A DNA stretch of 64,000 nucleotides, from positions 124,001 to 188,000 of the forward strand of contig NZ_JAMWMR010000005.1 in assembly GCF_023887685.1 (NCBI RefSeq), given 5' to 3'. This DNA comes from Streptomyces macrolidinus. GTDB lineage: Bacteria > Actinomycetota > Actinomycetes > Streptomycetales > Streptomycetaceae. The notes under the pieces were generated by a model that saw only the letters and a program-made list of their open reading frames with translations, was not told the origin of the DNA and made no database searches. This document shows positions 45,099 through 55,693 of this stretch, one piece after another; the first letter of the stretch is position 1; every line of letters begins with the position of its first letter. The position numbers and the translations under genes were made by a program.

Positions 45099-46855
45099 TG
45101 TCCCTGCTTCTGGTCTTCGAGGTACTTCTCGCGGTTGCGGTTCTGCTCCGCGTTGGTCTCGGCGAACACGGTCTTGCCGTTGATCGCGACGAAGTAGTAC
45201 CAGTTGCCCTTGGCCGGGTGGAGGGCGGCCTTGATCGCGACCTCCCCGGGGTTGTCGATGGGTCCGGGCGGCAGGCCCTTGACCCGGTAGGTGTTGTACG
45301 GATCGTCTATCTTCCGCAGGTCGTCGACGGAACCGGTGCCGAGTTTCGACTCTCCGCGCAGGTAGTTGACCGTCGAGTCGAAGTCGAGCAGGCCGTTGGT
45401 CTCGGTGTTGTCCGGCTTGAGCCGGTTGTAGACCACCGTCGCTACCTTCTCGAAGTCCCGCTTGGACCGGCCCTCGGCCTGGACGAGACTCGCGACCGTG
45501 AGCACCTGCAGCGGGTTCTGCAGGTCGAGGCTGTCGGCCTTCTCCTTGATGCCGTACTCGGTGTACTTCTCGTTGGCCATGCCGACCATCTGCTTGAGGA
45601 CGTCCTCGGGCTTCATGCCCTTGGAGACCGGATAGCTGGACGGATAGAGGAAGCCCTCCAGCGGGTCCTTGATGTCCTTGTCCGTGTTGGCCCAGTCGGG
45701 CAGGCCGAGGCTCTTCCACTTGCTCTCGGCGATTCCCTTGGTGGTGCCCGCCTTCAGCTTCAGCCGCTCGTCGATCGCCTCGTAGATCTTGGCGTTGCGC
45801 CAGCCCTCGGCGATGATCAGGTTGTTCTTGCTCTGCGGGCTGAGCATCAACTCGACGGCGCTGGCCGCGGACATGTGCTTGTGCAACGTGTACGTGCCCG
45901 CCTGGATGGCGTTGCCGCGCGGGTTCGCCTGCTGCGCCGCCACGAACGCGTCGACGCTCTTGACGACACCGGCCTTCTTCAGCGCCTGCCCGATGGTGGA
46001 ACCGACGGCGCCCCGTGGGATCGTGACCGTGACCAGCTCGCTCGTGCCCTGGCCCTCGTAGTCGGGCGCCGAGCCGAAGTGGCTTTGGTAGTACTGGTAA
46101 CCGACATAGCCGATCCCGCCGATACCGCCGCCGAGGATCAGGACGACGATCAGGCAGGCGGACCCGCTGCGCCCCTTCTTCTCCTTCTTCTCCTTGCCGC
46201 CGCGCCCTCGCCGAGCGGCGCGGCCCCGGCGGCCGTCCGGCTCGTCGTCGTGGCCGTCGTCCTCGTCGTCGCCCGCGAAGAAGGCGTGTTCGCCCCGGTC
46301 GGGGCCGGGATCCCAGTCGGTCTCCGGCTCCGGCTCGGCGCGTCGGCGCTGCGGCTCGGACGGCTGCGGCTCGGACGGCGGGTACGCCTCGGGCGACTGG
46401 TAGTAGTCGGACTGCCCGCCGCCGTGGGCACCGGCCTGGGGGCCGCCCTGAGTGCCGTACGGGTCGGCCGGGTCGCCGGGGTAGGGGACATCGCCCTGAC
46501 CTCCGCCGACCCAGCCGCCGTTGCCCTGGCCCTGGCCCTGCTGCATCTGGGGCGGGTACTGCTGCCCCGGCTGCTGGTAGGGCTGCCCGCCCTGCTGCTG
46601 GTAGGGGTCCTGCCCCTGTCCGGGATAGGGGCCCGGGTACTGCTGCGGGTACTGCTGCTGCCCCTGGTCGTAGCCGCCTGACTGGCCGCCTCCCCAGTCA
46701 CCGTAGTGCTGCTGCTGTTGCTGCGGCTGCTGCGGGTGGCCGCCGTACGGGGACTGAGCCCCGTGGGCCTGCTGTCCTCCCCATCCACCGTCCCCGTACA
46801 ACGGGTCCTCGGGATGCCACGGTTCGGAGCCGGGGCCCCGGCCATACTCAGTCAT
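45095..46855 (-). CDS. mltG: Endolytic transglycosylase MltG (YceG family)
   Basis: Cleaves nascent peptidoglycan outside the membrane. The 586-residue protein has a long cytoplasmic Q/G/P/Y-rich region (1-165), an acidic then basic patch, one membrane helix at about 232-254, and the YceG domain from about 275. The catalytic Glu is in LVQAEGRS (Glu461). The N-terminal low-complexity tail is far longer than in E. coli (about 340 residues in total), a feature of streptomycete proteins. Upstream ruvX and alaS lie on the same strand. Confidence 0.93.
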   Translation of the reverse strand: MTEYGRGPGSEPWHPEDPLYGDGGWGGQQAHGAQSPYGGHPQQPQQQQQHYGDWGGGQSGGYDQGQQQYPQQYPGPYPGQGQDPYQQQGGQPYQQPGQQYPPQMQQGQGQGNGGWVGGGQGDVPYPGDPADPYGTQGGPQAGAHGGGQSDYYQSPEAYPPSEPQPSEPQRRRAEPEPETDWDPGPDRGEHAFFAGDDEDDGHDDEPDGRRGRAARRGRGGKEKKEKKGRSGSACLIVVLILGGGIGGIGYVGYQYYQSHFGSAPDYEGQGTSELVTVTIPRGAVGSTIGQALKKAGVVKSVDAFVAAQQANPRGNAIQAGTYTLHKHMSAASAVELMLSPQSKNNLIIAEGWRNAKIYEAIDERLKLKAGTTKGIAESKWKSLGLPDWANTDKDIKDPLEGFLYPSSYPVSKGMKPEDVLKQMVGMANEKYTEYGIKEKADSLDLQNPLQVLTVASLVQAEGRSKRDFEKVATVVYNRLKPDNTETNGLLDFDSTVNYLRGESKLGTGSVDDLRKIDDPYNTYRVKGLPPGPIDNPGEVAIKAALHPAKGNWYYFVAINGKTVFAETNAEQNRNREKYLEDQKQGQ

Positions 46856-46965
46856 CGATCCCCTAGAGCCGCGAGGCGCCGCCGGCTCGGCCCGCGTTCC
46901 GCCTCTTTGCTGTGCGGCGGCTGTTCGAATGCCATCGCATCGCGCGGAACGTTACCGTATCGCGA

Positions 46966-47430
46966 TCAGATGACCACTTCGACGCCCTCGCCCGGGGACT
47001 TCCCTGACACCCTTTCGGATTCCAGGGCCTGTTGGAGGATGATGACGGCCGCGGCCTGGTCGATCACCGCCCGGCCCTTCTTGGACCGGACGCCGGAGGC
47101 ACGCAGTCCTTGGCTCGCCGTCACCGTGGTCATCCGCTCGTCCACGAGCCTGACCGGAATCGGCGCGATCATGCGGGCCAGTTCCTGGGCGAAGCCGCGG
47201 ACCTTGACCGCGGCCGGGCCCTCGCCCCCCTTGAGGGAGCGGGGCAGACCGACGACGACCTCGATCGGCTCGTACTCCTCGACGAGCTGCCTCAAGCGCC
47301 GCTGGGCTGCCGGGATGTCACGCCCCGGGACCGTCTCCACCGGAGTGGCGAGGATCCCGTCGGGGTCGCACGAGGCGACCCCGATCCGGGCGTCACCGAC
47401 ATCGATCGCGAGTCGGCGTCCTCTTCTCAT
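46966..47430 (-). CDS. ruvX: Holliday junction resolvase-like protein YqgF/RuvX
   Basis: A 154-residue RNase H-fold nuclease involved in 16S rRNA 5'-end maturation. Family landmarks are LAIDVGDARIGVA, VVVGLPRSLKG, LVDERMTTVTA and the C-terminal IDQAAAVIILQ, which supply the acidic catalytic residues. It lies between alaS (15 bases upstream) and mltG (110-base gap with no gene). Confidence 0.95.
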   Translation of the reverse strand: MRRGRRLAIDVGDARIGVASCDPDGILATPVETVPGRDIPAAQRRLRQLVEEYEPIEVVVGLPRSLKGGEGPAAVKVRGFAQELARMIAPIPVRLVDERMTTVTASQGLRASGVRSKKGRAVIDQAAAVIILQQALESERVSGKSPGEGVEVVI

Positions 47431-47445
47431 ACGTGTGACCGCTTC

Positions 47446-50118
47446 CTAGTCGGCGGTCTCGGCGACCAGGCGCTCGACGGCCTCGACCGCCTCGCCGACG
47501 GCGGCCGGGTTCTGGCCACCGCCCTGGGCGACGTCCGGCTTGCCGCCCCCGCCGCCACCGAGGGTCTTGGCGGCGGTCCGCACCAGTTCACCGGCCTTCA
47601 GACCGCGCTCGCGGGCGGCCTCGTTGGTCGCGATGACCGTGAGCGGCTTGCCGTTGTTGACGGTGAACAGGGCGACCACGGCGGCCCGGCCGCCCTGGAT
47701 ACGGCCGCGTACGTCCAGCACCAGCTTGCGCAGGTCGTCGGGCGTCGTGCCGTCCGGCACCTGCCCGGTGACCAGGGCGATCCCGCGGACGTCCTTGGCG
47801 GACTCGGCGAGACCGGCGGCGGCCTGGAGCACCTTCTCGGCGCGGAACTTCTCGATCTCCTTCTCGGCGTCCTTCAGCTTGCCGAGCATCCCGGCGACCT
47901 TCTCCGGCAGTTCCTCCGAGCGGCCCTTCAGCAGCTCGGTGAGCTGGTTGACGACCGTGTGCTCGCGGGCGAGGAAGCTGTAGGCGTCCACGCCGACCAG
48001 GGCCTCGATACGGCGCACACCGGAGCCGATCGAGGACTCGCCGAGCAGCTTCACCAGGCCGAGCGAGGCGGTGTTGTGCACATGCGTGCCGCCGCACAGC
48101 TCCTTGGAGAAGTCGCCGATGGTCACGACACGGACGCGCTCGCCGTACTTCTCGCCGAACTCGGCGATGGCGCCCTGCTTCTTGGCCTCGTCGATGCCCA
48201 TGACCTCGGCGTGCACGTCGAGGTCGCGGGCGAGCACCTCGTTGATCTTCTGCTCGACGTCGGTCATCACGGCCGTCGGGACGGCGGACGGCGAGCCGAA
48301 GTCGAAGCGGAAGCGGCCGGGCTGGTTCTCCGAACCGGCCTGGGCGGCCGTCGGGCCGAGGGCGTCGCGCAGGGCCTGGTGGGTGAGGTGGGTGGCCGAG
48401 TGGGCGCGGGCGATGGCCTTGCGGCGGCGGGCGTCGATCGAGGCGTGGGCCTTGGCGCCGAGGGTGACCTCGCCGACCTGGACGACGCCCTTGTGGACGT
48501 AGACACCCGGGACGGGCTTCTGGCAGTCGCGGACCTCGATGACGGCACCGGAGTCGACCTTGATGCGGCCGGTGTCACCGATCTGACCGCCGCCCTCGGC
48601 GTAGAACGGGGTGCGGTCCAGGACGATCTCGACGTCGTCGCCCTCGGAGGCGGCCGGGGAGGAGACGCCGTCGACGAGGATGCCCACGATCGTGGACTCG
48701 CCCTCGGTGTCGGAGTAGCCGATGAAGTCGGTCGCCCCGGCGGCGTCGGCGATCTCGCGGTAGGCGCCGAGGTCGGCGTGGCCCGTCTTCTTGGCCTGGG
48801 CGTCGGCCTTGGCGCGCTCCCGCTGCTCCTTCATCAGGCGGCGGAAGCCCTCCTCGTCCACGGACAGGCCCTGTTCGGCGGCCATCTCCAGGGTGAGGTC
48901 GATCGGGAAGCCCCAGGTGTCGTGGAGCAGGAACGCCTTGTCGCCGGGCAGGACCGTGGAGCCCGTGGCCTTGGTCTCGGTCACGGCGGTGTCGAGGATG
49001 TTGGTGCCGGCCTTCAGCGTCTTGAGGAAGGCGTTCTCCTCGGCGAGGGCGACCTTCTCGATGCGCTCGCGGTCGGTGACCAGCTCGGGGTACTGCTGGC
49101 CCATCATGCCGATCACGACGTCGACCAGGTCCTTGACGACCGGACCGGTGGCGCCGAGCAGACGCATGTTGCGGATGGCGCGGCGCATGATGCGGCGCAG
49201 GACATAGCCGCGGCCCTCGTTGCCCGGGGTGACGCCGTCGCCGATGAGCATGGTGGCGGTGCGCATGTGGTCGGTGACCACGCGCAGGGACACGTCCGAG
49301 GCGTGCGCGTCGCCGTAGGCCACGCCGGTCAGCTCGGTGGCCTTCTTGATCACGGCCATGGAGGTGTCGATCTCGAACATGTTCTGCACGCCCTGCAGAA
49401 TCATGGCGAGCCGCTCCAGGCCGAGACCCGTGTCGATGTTCTTGCTCGGCAGGTCGCCGAGGATCTCGAAGTCCTCCTTGCCGATGCCCTTGCCCCGCTC
49501 GTACTGCATGAAGACGAGGTTCCAGATCTCCACGTACCGCTCGTCGTTGACGGCGGGGCCGCCCTCGACGCCGAACTCGGGGCCGCGGTCGTAGTTGATC
49601 TCTGAGCAGGGTCCGCACGGGCCGGGCACGCCCATGGACCAGAAGTTGTCCTTCTTGCCCAGGCGCTGGATGCGCTCGGCCGGGATGCCCACGACGTCGC
49701 GCCAGATCTGCTCGGCCTCGTCGTCGTCCTGGTAGACGGTGACCCACAGGCGCTCGGGGTCGAGACCGTAACCGCCCTTGTCCTGGGGCGTGGTGAGCAG
49801 CTCCCAGGCGTACTTGATGGCGCCTTCCTTGAAGTAGTCACCGAAGGAGAAGTTGCCGCACATCTGGAAGAACGTGCCGTGCCGCGTGGTCTTGCCGACC
49901 TCTTCGATGTCGGGCGTGCGCACGCACTTCTGCACGCTGGTGGCGCGCGGGGCCGGCGGCTTGACCTCACCCAGGAAGTAGGGCTTGAAGGGCACCATGC
50001 CGGCCGGGACGAGGAGCAGAGTCGGGTCGTCCGCGATGAGCGACGCCGAAGGGACGACGGTGTGACCGCGCTCCTCGAAGAAGCTCAACCAGCGGCGGCG
50101 GATTTCAGCCGACTCCAT
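47446..50118 (-). CDS. alaS: Alanyl-tRNA synthetase
   Basis: An 890-residue enzyme in four parts: class II catalytic core, tRNA-recognition domain, editing domain and C-Ala domain. The catalytic start [19 protein letters not shown] and the editing-site [11 protein letters not shown] are visible. Zinc ligands sit in GCGGTH-like [11 protein letters not shown]. The C-terminal low-complexity [15 protein letters not shown] belongs to C-Ala. Its ATG overlaps the upstream DUF6167 stop by one base (TGATG). Confidence 0.97.
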   Translation of the reverse strand: MESAEIRRRWLSFFEERGHTVVPSASLIADDPTLLLVPAGMVPFKPYFLGEVKPPAPRATSVQKCVRTPDIEEVGKTTRHGTFFQMCGNFSFGDYFKEGAIKYAWELLTTPQDKGGYGLDPERLWVTVYQDDDEAEQIWRDVVGIPAERIQRLGKKDNFWSMGVPGPCGPCSEINYDRGPEFGVEGGPAVNDERYVEIWNLVFMQYERGKGIGKEDFEILGDLPSKNIDTGLGLERLAMILQGVQNMFEIDTSMAVIKKATELTGVAYGDAHASDVSLRVVTDHMRTATMLIGDGVTPGNEGRGYVLRRIMRRAIRNMRLLGATGPVVKDLVDVVIGMMGQQYPELVTDRERIEKVALAEENAFLKTLKAGTNILDTAVTETKATGSTVLPGDKAFLLHDTWGFPIDLTLEMAAEQGLSVDEEGFRRLMKEQRERAKADAQAKKTGHADLGAYREIADAAGATDFIGYSDTEGESTIVGILVDGVSSPAASEGDDVEIVLDRTPFYAEGGGQIGDTGRIKVDSGAVIEVRDCQKPVPGVYVHKGVVQVGEVTLGAKAHASIDARRRKAIARAHSATHLTHQALRDALGPTAAQAGSENQPGRFRFDFGSPSAVPTAVMTDVEQKINEVLARDLDVHAEVMGIDEAKKQGAIAEFGEKYGERVRVVTIGDFSKELCGGTHVHNTASLGLVKLLGESSIGSGVRRIEALVGVDAYSFLAREHTVVNQLTELLKGRSEELPEKVAGMLGKLKDAEKEIEKFRAEKVLQAAAGLAESAKDVRGIALVTGQVPDGTTPDDLRKLVLDVRGRIQGGRAAVVALFTVNNGKPLTVIATNEAARERGLKAGELVRTAAKTLGGGGGGKPDVAQGGGQNPAAVGEAVEAVERLVAETAD

Positions 50119-50465
50119 CAGTGGTCCTCATTCCGGTTGTACGAGTACGTCGACCTCTCGACGTACTTCGGGTTGTTGTGGTTCTCGATGGCGGTGAACC
50201 GCCGGGGGGCGGGAAGTTCGTCGACCGGCGCGGTCAGGCCGAGCGCGTCGTCGAGTTCGGCCTCGCGCTGGGCCATGCCCGCCCGGATGTCGAGCGCGAA
50301 GTCCGTGGCACGGTCCTTGAGCCGGTGGCCCGCCTCGATCGCCTTGTTCGCCGCCTGCGCGGCGAGGCTCTCGGGGGTGAGCTGCCTCAGCTTGCGATTG
50401 ACCTTGGTGGTGGCCCACACACCGGCGGCGACGCCTGTGGTGAACCAGAACGAACGGCGGAACAT
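50118..50465 (-). CDS. DUF6167 small membrane-associated protein
   Basis: A 115-residue protein starting with a hydrophobic helix ([22 protein letters not shown]), then amphipathic helices rich in Ala and Glu. It is recognisable as the actinobacterial DUF6167 that precedes alaS. Function unknown. It is coupled to alaS by the TGATG overlap and lies 7 bases downstream of the DUF948 gene. Confidence 0.85.
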   Translation of the reverse strand: MFRRSFWFTTGVAAGVWATTKVNRKLRQLTPESLAAQAANKAIEAGHRLKDRATDFALDIRAGMAQREAELDDALGLTAPVDELPAPRRFTAIENHNNPKYVERSTYSYNRNEDH

Positions 50466-50472
50466 CGCTCGG

Positions 50473-50934
50473 TCAGAGCCCCTCTTCCCGGTTGCTTCCC
50501 CGGTTGTTCCGCTTCCTCCGGCGCGCGGAGGTCGGGACGGTACGGCCCACGATCACGGTACGCCGGGGCGCCTTGGCGGTCACGTTCTCCCGGCGGCCCG
50601 CGAGGGCGCTGCGGACGCCGTAGCCGAACGCCGCGACCTTCACCAGGGGGCCGCCGAAGGTGGACGCCACCGTCGACGACAGCGCCGAGGCGTTGGACGT
50701 GACCTCCTGGACGTCGGAGGCGATCGCGTCGACCCGGTCGATCTGGGTCTGTGCGGAGCGCACCGCGTCGGAGGCGTCGGCCAGCAGCGGGACGGCCTGG
50801 TCGGTCACGTCCGCGATCAGCTTGGTGGTCGTCCTGAGCGTCTGGGCCAGTCTGGCCAGCGCGACAGCCAGGAAGGAGACCAGGATCGCCCAGAAGACGG
50901 CCACGAGGATCCCGGCTACCTCTCCACCGGACAC
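50473..50934 (-). CDS. DUF948 membrane protein
   Basis: A 153-residue protein: one N-terminal membrane helix (residues 4-24, VAGILVAVFWAILVSFLAVAL) followed by a long coiled-coil-like stretch with regular heptads (TQTQIDRVDAIASDVQEV region) and a basic tail. DUF948 fits. The GTG start at 50934 was chosen for its distance from GGGAG; an in-frame GTG 9 bases upstream is too close. Part of a rpsD-DUF948-DUF6167-alaS array; function unknown. Confidence 0.82.
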   Translation of the reverse strand: MSGGEVAGILVAVFWAILVSFLAVALARLAQTLRTTTKLIADVTDQAVPLLADASDAVRSAQTQIDRVDAIASDVQEVTSNASALSSTVASTFGGPLVKVAAFGYGVRSALAGRRENVTAKAPRRTVIVGRTVPTSARRRKRNNRGSNREEGL

Positions 50935-51076
50935 CGTGCGCACCCGCTCCCTGGAACGTGTCTGAACATTGAAAAGTCGTTCTCCGAGCCTATCGCGCCG
51001 GGGCGGTGCGTCCGTACCGGATTCCGGGGCGGATCGGGGGCCGGGGCGAGGGCGCCGCGGTGCCCGCCGCGGACGC

Positions 51077-51125
51077 GGCAAGCCCGCCGTCTCGCCGCCG
51101 GGAGGCGGGAGACGACGGGCTTGCC
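51077..51125 (-). terminator. Terminator of rpsD
   Basis: GGCAAGCCCG pairs with CGGGCTTGCC, continued by CGTCTC/GAGACG and GCC/GGC pairs around a small loop, 32 bases after rpsD. Confidence 0.85.
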
Positions 51126-51156
51126 GTGCTGCGAGTGACGCGTCGCTGCTGAGTGA

Positions 51157-51771
51157 TCAGCGGGCGTAGTACTCGACGACGAGCTGCTCGTCGCAGATCA
51201 CCGGGATCTCCTTGCGGTTCGGCTCGCGGTCCAGGCGGAACGCCAGGGCCTTGAGGTTCACCTGGAGGTAGCGCGGGGTCTCGCCGTCGGGGGCGAAGCC
51301 ACCCTCGCGGGCGACCTGGAAGAGCGACTTCTCACGGCTGCGCTCGCGGACCATCACGACGTCGTCGGGACGGACGCGGAACGACGGCTTGTCGACCTTC
51401 TGGCCGTTGACCTCGATGTGGCCGTGGACGACCATCTGGCGGGCCTGGTAGATCGTGCGGGCGATGCCCGAACGCAGGACCAGCGCGTCGAGACGGCGCT
51501 CCAGCTCCACGATCAGGGCCTCACCGGTCTTGCCCTGGACCTTGGAGGCACGCTCGTAGGCGCGCACGAGCTGGCGCTCGGAGATGTCGTACTGAGCGCG
51601 CAGACGCTGCTTCTCCAGCAGACGGACCTTGTAGTCCGAGTTCTGCTTGCGGCCACGGCCGTGCTCACCCGGCGGGTAGGGGCGGGCCTCGAAGTACTTG
51701 ACGGCCTTCGGGGTCAGCGCGATACCGAGGGCACGCGACTTCTTGACCTTGGGGCGGGACTGGTTCGCCAT
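51157..51771 (-). CDS. rpsD: 30S ribosomal protein S4
   Basis: A primary 16S-rRNA-binding protein, 204 residues. The S4 RNA-binding motif is visible as [33 protein letters not shown] (written here in parts: [16 protein letters not shown]). It is monocistronic, far from the alpha operon, as usual in Streptomyces. ATG follows GAGGTG. The N-terminus lacks the zinc-binding cysteines of some S4 paralogues. Confidence 0.97.
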   Translation of the reverse strand: MANQSRPKVKKSRALGIALTPKAVKYFEARPYPPGEHGRGRKQNSDYKVRLLEKQRLRAQYDISERQLVRAYERASKVQGKTGEALIVELERRLDALVLRSGIARTIYQARQMVVHGHIEVNGQKVDKPSFRVRPDDVVMVRERSREKSLFQVAREGGFAPDGETPRYLQVNLKALAFRLDREPNRKEIPVICDEQLVVEYYAR

Positions 51772-52161
51772 GAACCAAACACCTCGTGTTTCTGTATGAA
51801 TACGGCTTCACCAGGGTTAGGGGAGGTCGCATCCGCAGCCGGGGAAACCCTGCGGGTCCGCATGGGGCCTGCCGGGCAGCCGCTCCCTGGTCTGGGCACA
51901 TACGTGCAGCACGCGAGAGGCCCACCGACCTGTTCTCCGGGGCTTCCGGGGAGGTGGTGGGCTGCCCGCGACACCGTTCGACGGTGCGCGACGCTCCTGG
52001 ATCCCCTCGCCGTACGGCGGTGGGGTTCCGGCTGGATGTCCCGTTCTGGTGGTGCCGACCCCTCTTGATATGAGGTGCCGGACACGGGACGCAGCGCTGT
52101 AGAGCAGTCTACAGGTGCCCGCGACCGCCTTCGACCCCCGGGAACCCGGCCCCCTCGGGGG
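51772..52161. other. 390-base gene-free stretch between rarA and rpsD
   Basis: It must hold the rpsD promoter and leader. Near the gene, CATACAG on the minus strand is a possible -10. Small hairpins are present: CACCGT/ACGGTG (51974), CCCTCGCCGTACGGCGG (52006-52022) and CTGTAGA-GCAG-TCTACAG (52097-52114), the last likely ending rarA. No gene is evident. Confidence 0.6.
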
Positions 52162-53517
52162 TCAGGACCGGCGGCGGCCGAGGTGCTTGCGGGTCCACTC
52201 CACGGCGTCCGCGTACCGCGCCTCGGCGCCGTGCCGGGTCGGGGCGTAGTACTCGCGGTCCTTGAGCGCGTCCGGGGCGTACTGCTGGGCGGCGATGCCC
52301 TCCGCCAGATCGTGCGGGTACACATACCCCTGGGCGTGGCCGAGCTTGGCCGCGCCCTTGTAGTGGCCGTCGCGCAGATGCGTGGGGACGGGTCCGGCGA
52401 GCCCCTTGCGGACGTCGTCCAGGGCCGCGCCGATCGCCGTGGTCGCCGTGTTGGACTTGGGGGCCAGGGCGAGGGCGATGGTGGCGTGGCTGAGGGTGAG
52501 CGCGGCCTCCGGGAAGCCGATCATCGCGACGGCCTGGGCCGCGGCGACGGCGATCTGCAGCGCGTTGGGGTCGGCCAGGCCGATGTCCTCGCTGGCGGAG
52601 ATCATCAGACGGCGGGCGATGAAGCGGGGGTCCTCGCCCGCCTCGATCATCCGGGCCAGGTAGTGCAGCGCGGCGTCGACGTCCGAGCCGCGGATCGACT
52701 TGATCAGGGCGCTCGCGACGTCGTAGTGCTGGTCGCCGTCGCGGTCGTACTTCACCGCGGCGCGGTCGACGGTCTGCTCCAGGGTGGCGAGGCCGACCTC
52801 CGGCTCGCCCTGGTCGAGGGCGGCCCCGGCCGCGGCCTCCAGGGCCGTCAGGGCGCGCCGGGCGTCACCGCCGGCGATGCGCAGCAGATGGGCCTCGGTG
52901 TCCTCGGGGAGCGTGACGGCGCCGCCCAGACCCCGCTCGGCGGTCAGGGCCCGGCGCAGCAGGCCGCGTATGTCGTCGTCCGTGAGCGGTTCGAGGGTGA
53001 GGAGGAGGGAGCGGGAGAGCAGCGGGGAGATCACCGAGAAGTACGGGTTCTCCGTGGTGGCCGCGATCAGGGTCACCCAGCGGTTCTCCACGGCCGGGAG
53101 CAGGGAGTCCTGCTGGGCCTTGCTGAAGCGGTGGATCTCGTCCAGGAAGAGGACGGTCTCGGTGCCGAAGCCGCCGGTGGCCCGGCGGGCGCTGTCGATG
53201 ACCGCGCGGACCTCCTTCACGCCCGCCGTGATCGCCGACAGTTCGACGAAGCGCTTGTTGGTGGCCTTCGAGACGACGTACGCCAGCGTCGTCTTGCCGG
53301 TGCCGGGCGGGCCCCAGAGGATCACGGAGGAGGGTCCGGCGGGGCCGCCGTTGCCCGCGCCGACCAGTCTGCGCAGCGGGGATCCCGGCCCCAGCAGATG
53401 CTGCTGGCCCACTACCTCGTCGAGGGTGCGCGGGCGCATACGGACCGCCAGGGGGCTGCCGGTCGGGTCCTTCTCCTGGCGTTCTTCTGCGGCTGCGGTG
53501 AACAGGTCGGGCTCCAC
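52162..53517 (-). CDS. rarA: Replication-associated recombination protein A (RarA/MgsA)
   Basis: A 451-residue clamp-loader-type AAA+ ATPase that acts at stalled forks. Walker [10 protein letters not shown] (residues 70-78), Walker [10 protein letters not shown], the sensor in RFSKAQQD and [13 protein letters not shown], and the C-terminal RuvB-like lid are all present. It begins at GTG with [13 protein letters not shown]. It is the next minus-strand gene after the VKOR gene, 60 bases downstream of it. Confidence 0.95.
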   Translation of the reverse strand: MEPDLFTAAAEERQEKDPTGSPLAVRMRPRTLDEVVGQQHLLGPGSPLRRLVGAGNGGPAGPSSVILWGPPGTGKTTLAYVVSKATNKRFVELSAITAGVKEVRAVIDSARRATGGFGTETVLFLDEIHRFSKAQQDSLLPAVENRWVTLIAATTENPYFSVISPLLSRSLLLTLEPLTDDDIRGLLRRALTAERGLGGAVTLPEDTEAHLLRIAGGDARRALTALEAAAGAALDQGEPEVGLATLEQTVDRAAVKYDRDGDQHYDVASALIKSIRGSDVDAALHYLARMIEAGEDPRFIARRLMISASEDIGLADPNALQIAVAAAQAVAMIGFPEAALTLSHATIALALAPKSNTATTAIGAALDDVRKGLAGPVPTHLRDGHYKGAAKLGHAQGYVYPHDLAEGIAAQQYAPDALKDREYYAPTRHGAEARYADAVEWTRKHLGRRRS

Positions 53518-53577
53518 TCTCGAAACCCTATGTCACCGGACCGACAACGAGTGCGGGGCCGGTGCCCCGGCCGGGGC

Positions 53578-54234
53578 TCAGGTCCAGAGCTGGCTGCCCC
53601 AGCGGGTCAGGATCAGCATGGCGATGACGCCCGTGTGCGTGACCGGCAGGACCCAGGTGAACTCGCTCAGGAAGTTCTTCACCGGGCGCGGGGCGGGCAG
53701 GAAGCCGTTGCGGATGTTGAACGAGGTCACGTACCAGAACATGACGAGCGTGGCGATCCAGGCCAGCGTGCACCACAGGCACAGCGCGTTGATCCGGTAC
53801 AGCGACTGGAACATCAGCCAGGTGCAGAAGCCCACGCCGAAGAGCGTTCCTGCGTTGAACGTCAGCCAGTACCAGCGCGGGAAGCGGGCGCCGACGAGCA
53901 GGGTCACGCCGACGCAGACGACGATGCCGTAGCAGACGAGGCCGAGCATCGGGTTGGGGAACCCGAAGACGCCCGCCTGCTTGCTCTCCATGACGCTGCC
54001 GCAGGAAATGATCGGGTTGATGCTGCAGCTCGGGGTGAACGTCTTGCCGCTCACCTTGCCCTCGAGGATCTTGAACTTGTCGAGGGTGATGACCCATGCG
54101 GAGAGCACTCCGGCCGCGCCGGTGATCGCCAGCAGCAGGGCGAACGCGCGGCTGCCGCCCACCGCGCCGGACGCGGCGGCGGGTTCCCGCTCGGTGGACC
54201 CCATGGAGACGTCCTTGACTGTCGTCTTGCTCAT
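53578..54234 (-). CDS. Vitamin K epoxide reductase family membrane protein
   Basis: A 218-residue four- to five-helix membrane protein that passes electrons from thiol oxidants to quinone. The loop pair Cys70 and Cys78 (CSINPIISCGSV) and the active-site CxxC (Cys152/Cys155 in ALCLWC) are present, so redox activity is expected. GGAAG lies 8 bases upstream of the ATG. No DsbA-like gene is adjacent, and it stands as a single unit after the hisS terminator. Likely helps disulfide formation. Confidence 0.9.
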   Translation of the reverse strand: MSKTTVKDVSMGSTEREPAAASGAVGGSRAFALLLAITGAAGVLSAWVITLDKFKILEGKVSGKTFTPSCSINPIISCGSVMESKQAGVFGFPNPMLGLVCYGIVVCVGVTLLVGARFPRWYWLTFNAGTLFGVGFCTWLMFQSLYRINALCLWCTLAWIATLVMFWYVTSFNIRNGFLPAPRPVKNFLSEFTWVLPVTHTGVIAMLILTRWGSQLWT

Positions 54235-54382
54235 CACGCCGCTTCCGATGCTCGAGTGGTGGGCCTGCGGACTGGGGTCATTGTGCCGCACGTACCTGTG
54301 GTGTCCACCGGGCGATGCCTCGAAAGTGGGAGCACCGGGACGGGCGAATCGGCGCTCGCCGAGTTGACGGTCCGCGGTGCGT

Positions 54383-54413
54383 CGGGCCGGGCGGCACACG
54401 GCCGCCCGGCCCG
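54383..54413 (-). terminator. Terminator of hisS
   Basis: A perfect 13-bp stem (CGGGCCGGGCGGC/GCCGCCCGGCCCG) with a 5-base loop starts 4 bases after the hisS stop. Confidence 0.85.
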
Positions 54414-54417
54414 GCCG

Positions 54418-55680
54418 TCAGCCGAGTCGCTTCACCAGTTCGGCGACGATCGTGTCCACGCCGACCGCCTGCTGCTCGCCGGACTCCATGTCCTTGAGCT
54501 GGACGACGCCCTCGGCGAGATCCCGCTCGCCGAGCACCAGGGCATAGCGCGCCCCGGACCGGTTGGCGGCCTTCATCGCGGCCTTGAGGCCCTTGTGGCC
54601 ATAGCCGAAGTCGGCGGCGACGCCCTGCTTGCGCAGTTCGGTGACCGTCGCGAACAGGACGCGGCGGGCCTCCTCCCCGAGCGGGACGGCGAACACGCTC
54701 GTGGCCGCGGGGAGCTGGAGCTCGACGCCCTCCGCCTCCAGCGCCAGCACCGTGCGGTCGACGCCGAGCGCCCAGCCCACGGACGGCAGCGCGGGGCCGC
54801 CGATCATCTCCGAGAGGCCGTCGTAGCGACCGCCGCCGCCCACCGCGGACTGCGAGCCGAGGCCGTCGTGGACGAACTCGAAGGTCGTCCGCGTGTAGTA
54901 GTCCAGGCCGCGGACCAGCTTCGGGTCGTCCTCGAAGGACACCCCGGCGGCGGTGATCAGCTCGCGGACCTCCTCGTGGTACGCCTTGCACGCGTCGCAG
55001 AGGTAGTCACGCAGCAGCGGGGCGTCGCCCAGTTGCTTCTGGACGTCCGGGCGCTTGTCGTCCAGGACGCGCAGCGGGTTCAGCTCGGCGCGGCGCAGGG
55101 TGTCCTCGTCGAGGTCCAGACCGCGCAGGAAGTCCTGGAGCGCTGCCCGGTACACCGGGCGGCACTCGCGGTCGCCCAGGCTGTTGAGCAGGATGCGGAA
55201 GTTCCTGAGGCCGAGCGAGCGGTACGCCTGGTCGGCCAGGATGATCAGTTCGGCGTCGAGCGCCGGGTCCTCGGCGCCGATCGCCTCCGCGCCGACCTGC
55301 GAGAAGTGGCGGTAGCGGCCCTTCTGCGGGCGCTCGTAGCGGTAGTACGAGCCGGAGTACCAGAGCTTGACGGGCAGATTGCCCGCCTTGTGCAGGTTCG
55401 CCTCCAGCGCGGCGCGCAGCACGGAGGCGGTGCCCTCGGGGCGCAGGGCGAGCCGGTCGCCGCCCTTGGTCTCGAAGGCGTACATCTCCTTCGTGACGAT
55501 GTCGGTGGACTCGCCGACGCCGCGCGCGAACAGCTCGACGTTCTCGAAGCCGGGCGTCTCGATGTAGCCGTAGCCGGAGTTGCGCAGCGGGGCCGCGATC
55601 GCCTCGCGCACCGCCAGGTAGGCGGCGGACGCGGGCGGGATCAGGTCGTAGGTGCCCTTGGGGGCCTTGAAGGTGCTCAC
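54418..55680 (-). CDS. hisS: Histidyl-tRNA synthetase
   Basis: A 420-residue class II enzyme beginning [16 protein letters not shown]. Motif 2 ([16 protein letters not shown]), the histidine-loop [11 protein letters not shown], and motif 3 ([13 protein letters not shown]) are all intact, with the C-terminal anticodon domain from about residue 325. GTG start. The MBL-fold gene ends 13 bases upstream, so the two are probably one operon. Confidence 0.97.
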   Translation of the reverse strand: MSTFKAPKGTYDLIPPASAAYLAVREAIAAPLRNSGYGYIETPGFENVELFARGVGESTDIVTKEMYAFETKGGDRLALRPEGTASVLRAALEANLHKAGNLPVKLWYSGSYYRYERPQKGRYRHFSQVGAEAIGAEDPALDAELIILADQAYRSLGLRNFRILLNSLGDRECRPVYRAALQDFLRGLDLDEDTLRRAELNPLRVLDDKRPDVQKQLGDAPLLRDYLCDACKAYHEEVRELITAAGVSFEDDPKLVRGLDYYTRTTFEFVHDGLGSQSAVGGGGRYDGLSEMIGGPALPSVGWALGVDRTVLALEAEGVELQLPAATSVFAVPLGEEARRVLFATVTELRKQGVAADFGYGHKGLKAAMKAANRSGARYALVLGERDLAEGVVQLKDMESGEQQAVGVDTIVAELVKRLG

Positions 55681-55693
55681 GGAAGGTCTCTCG

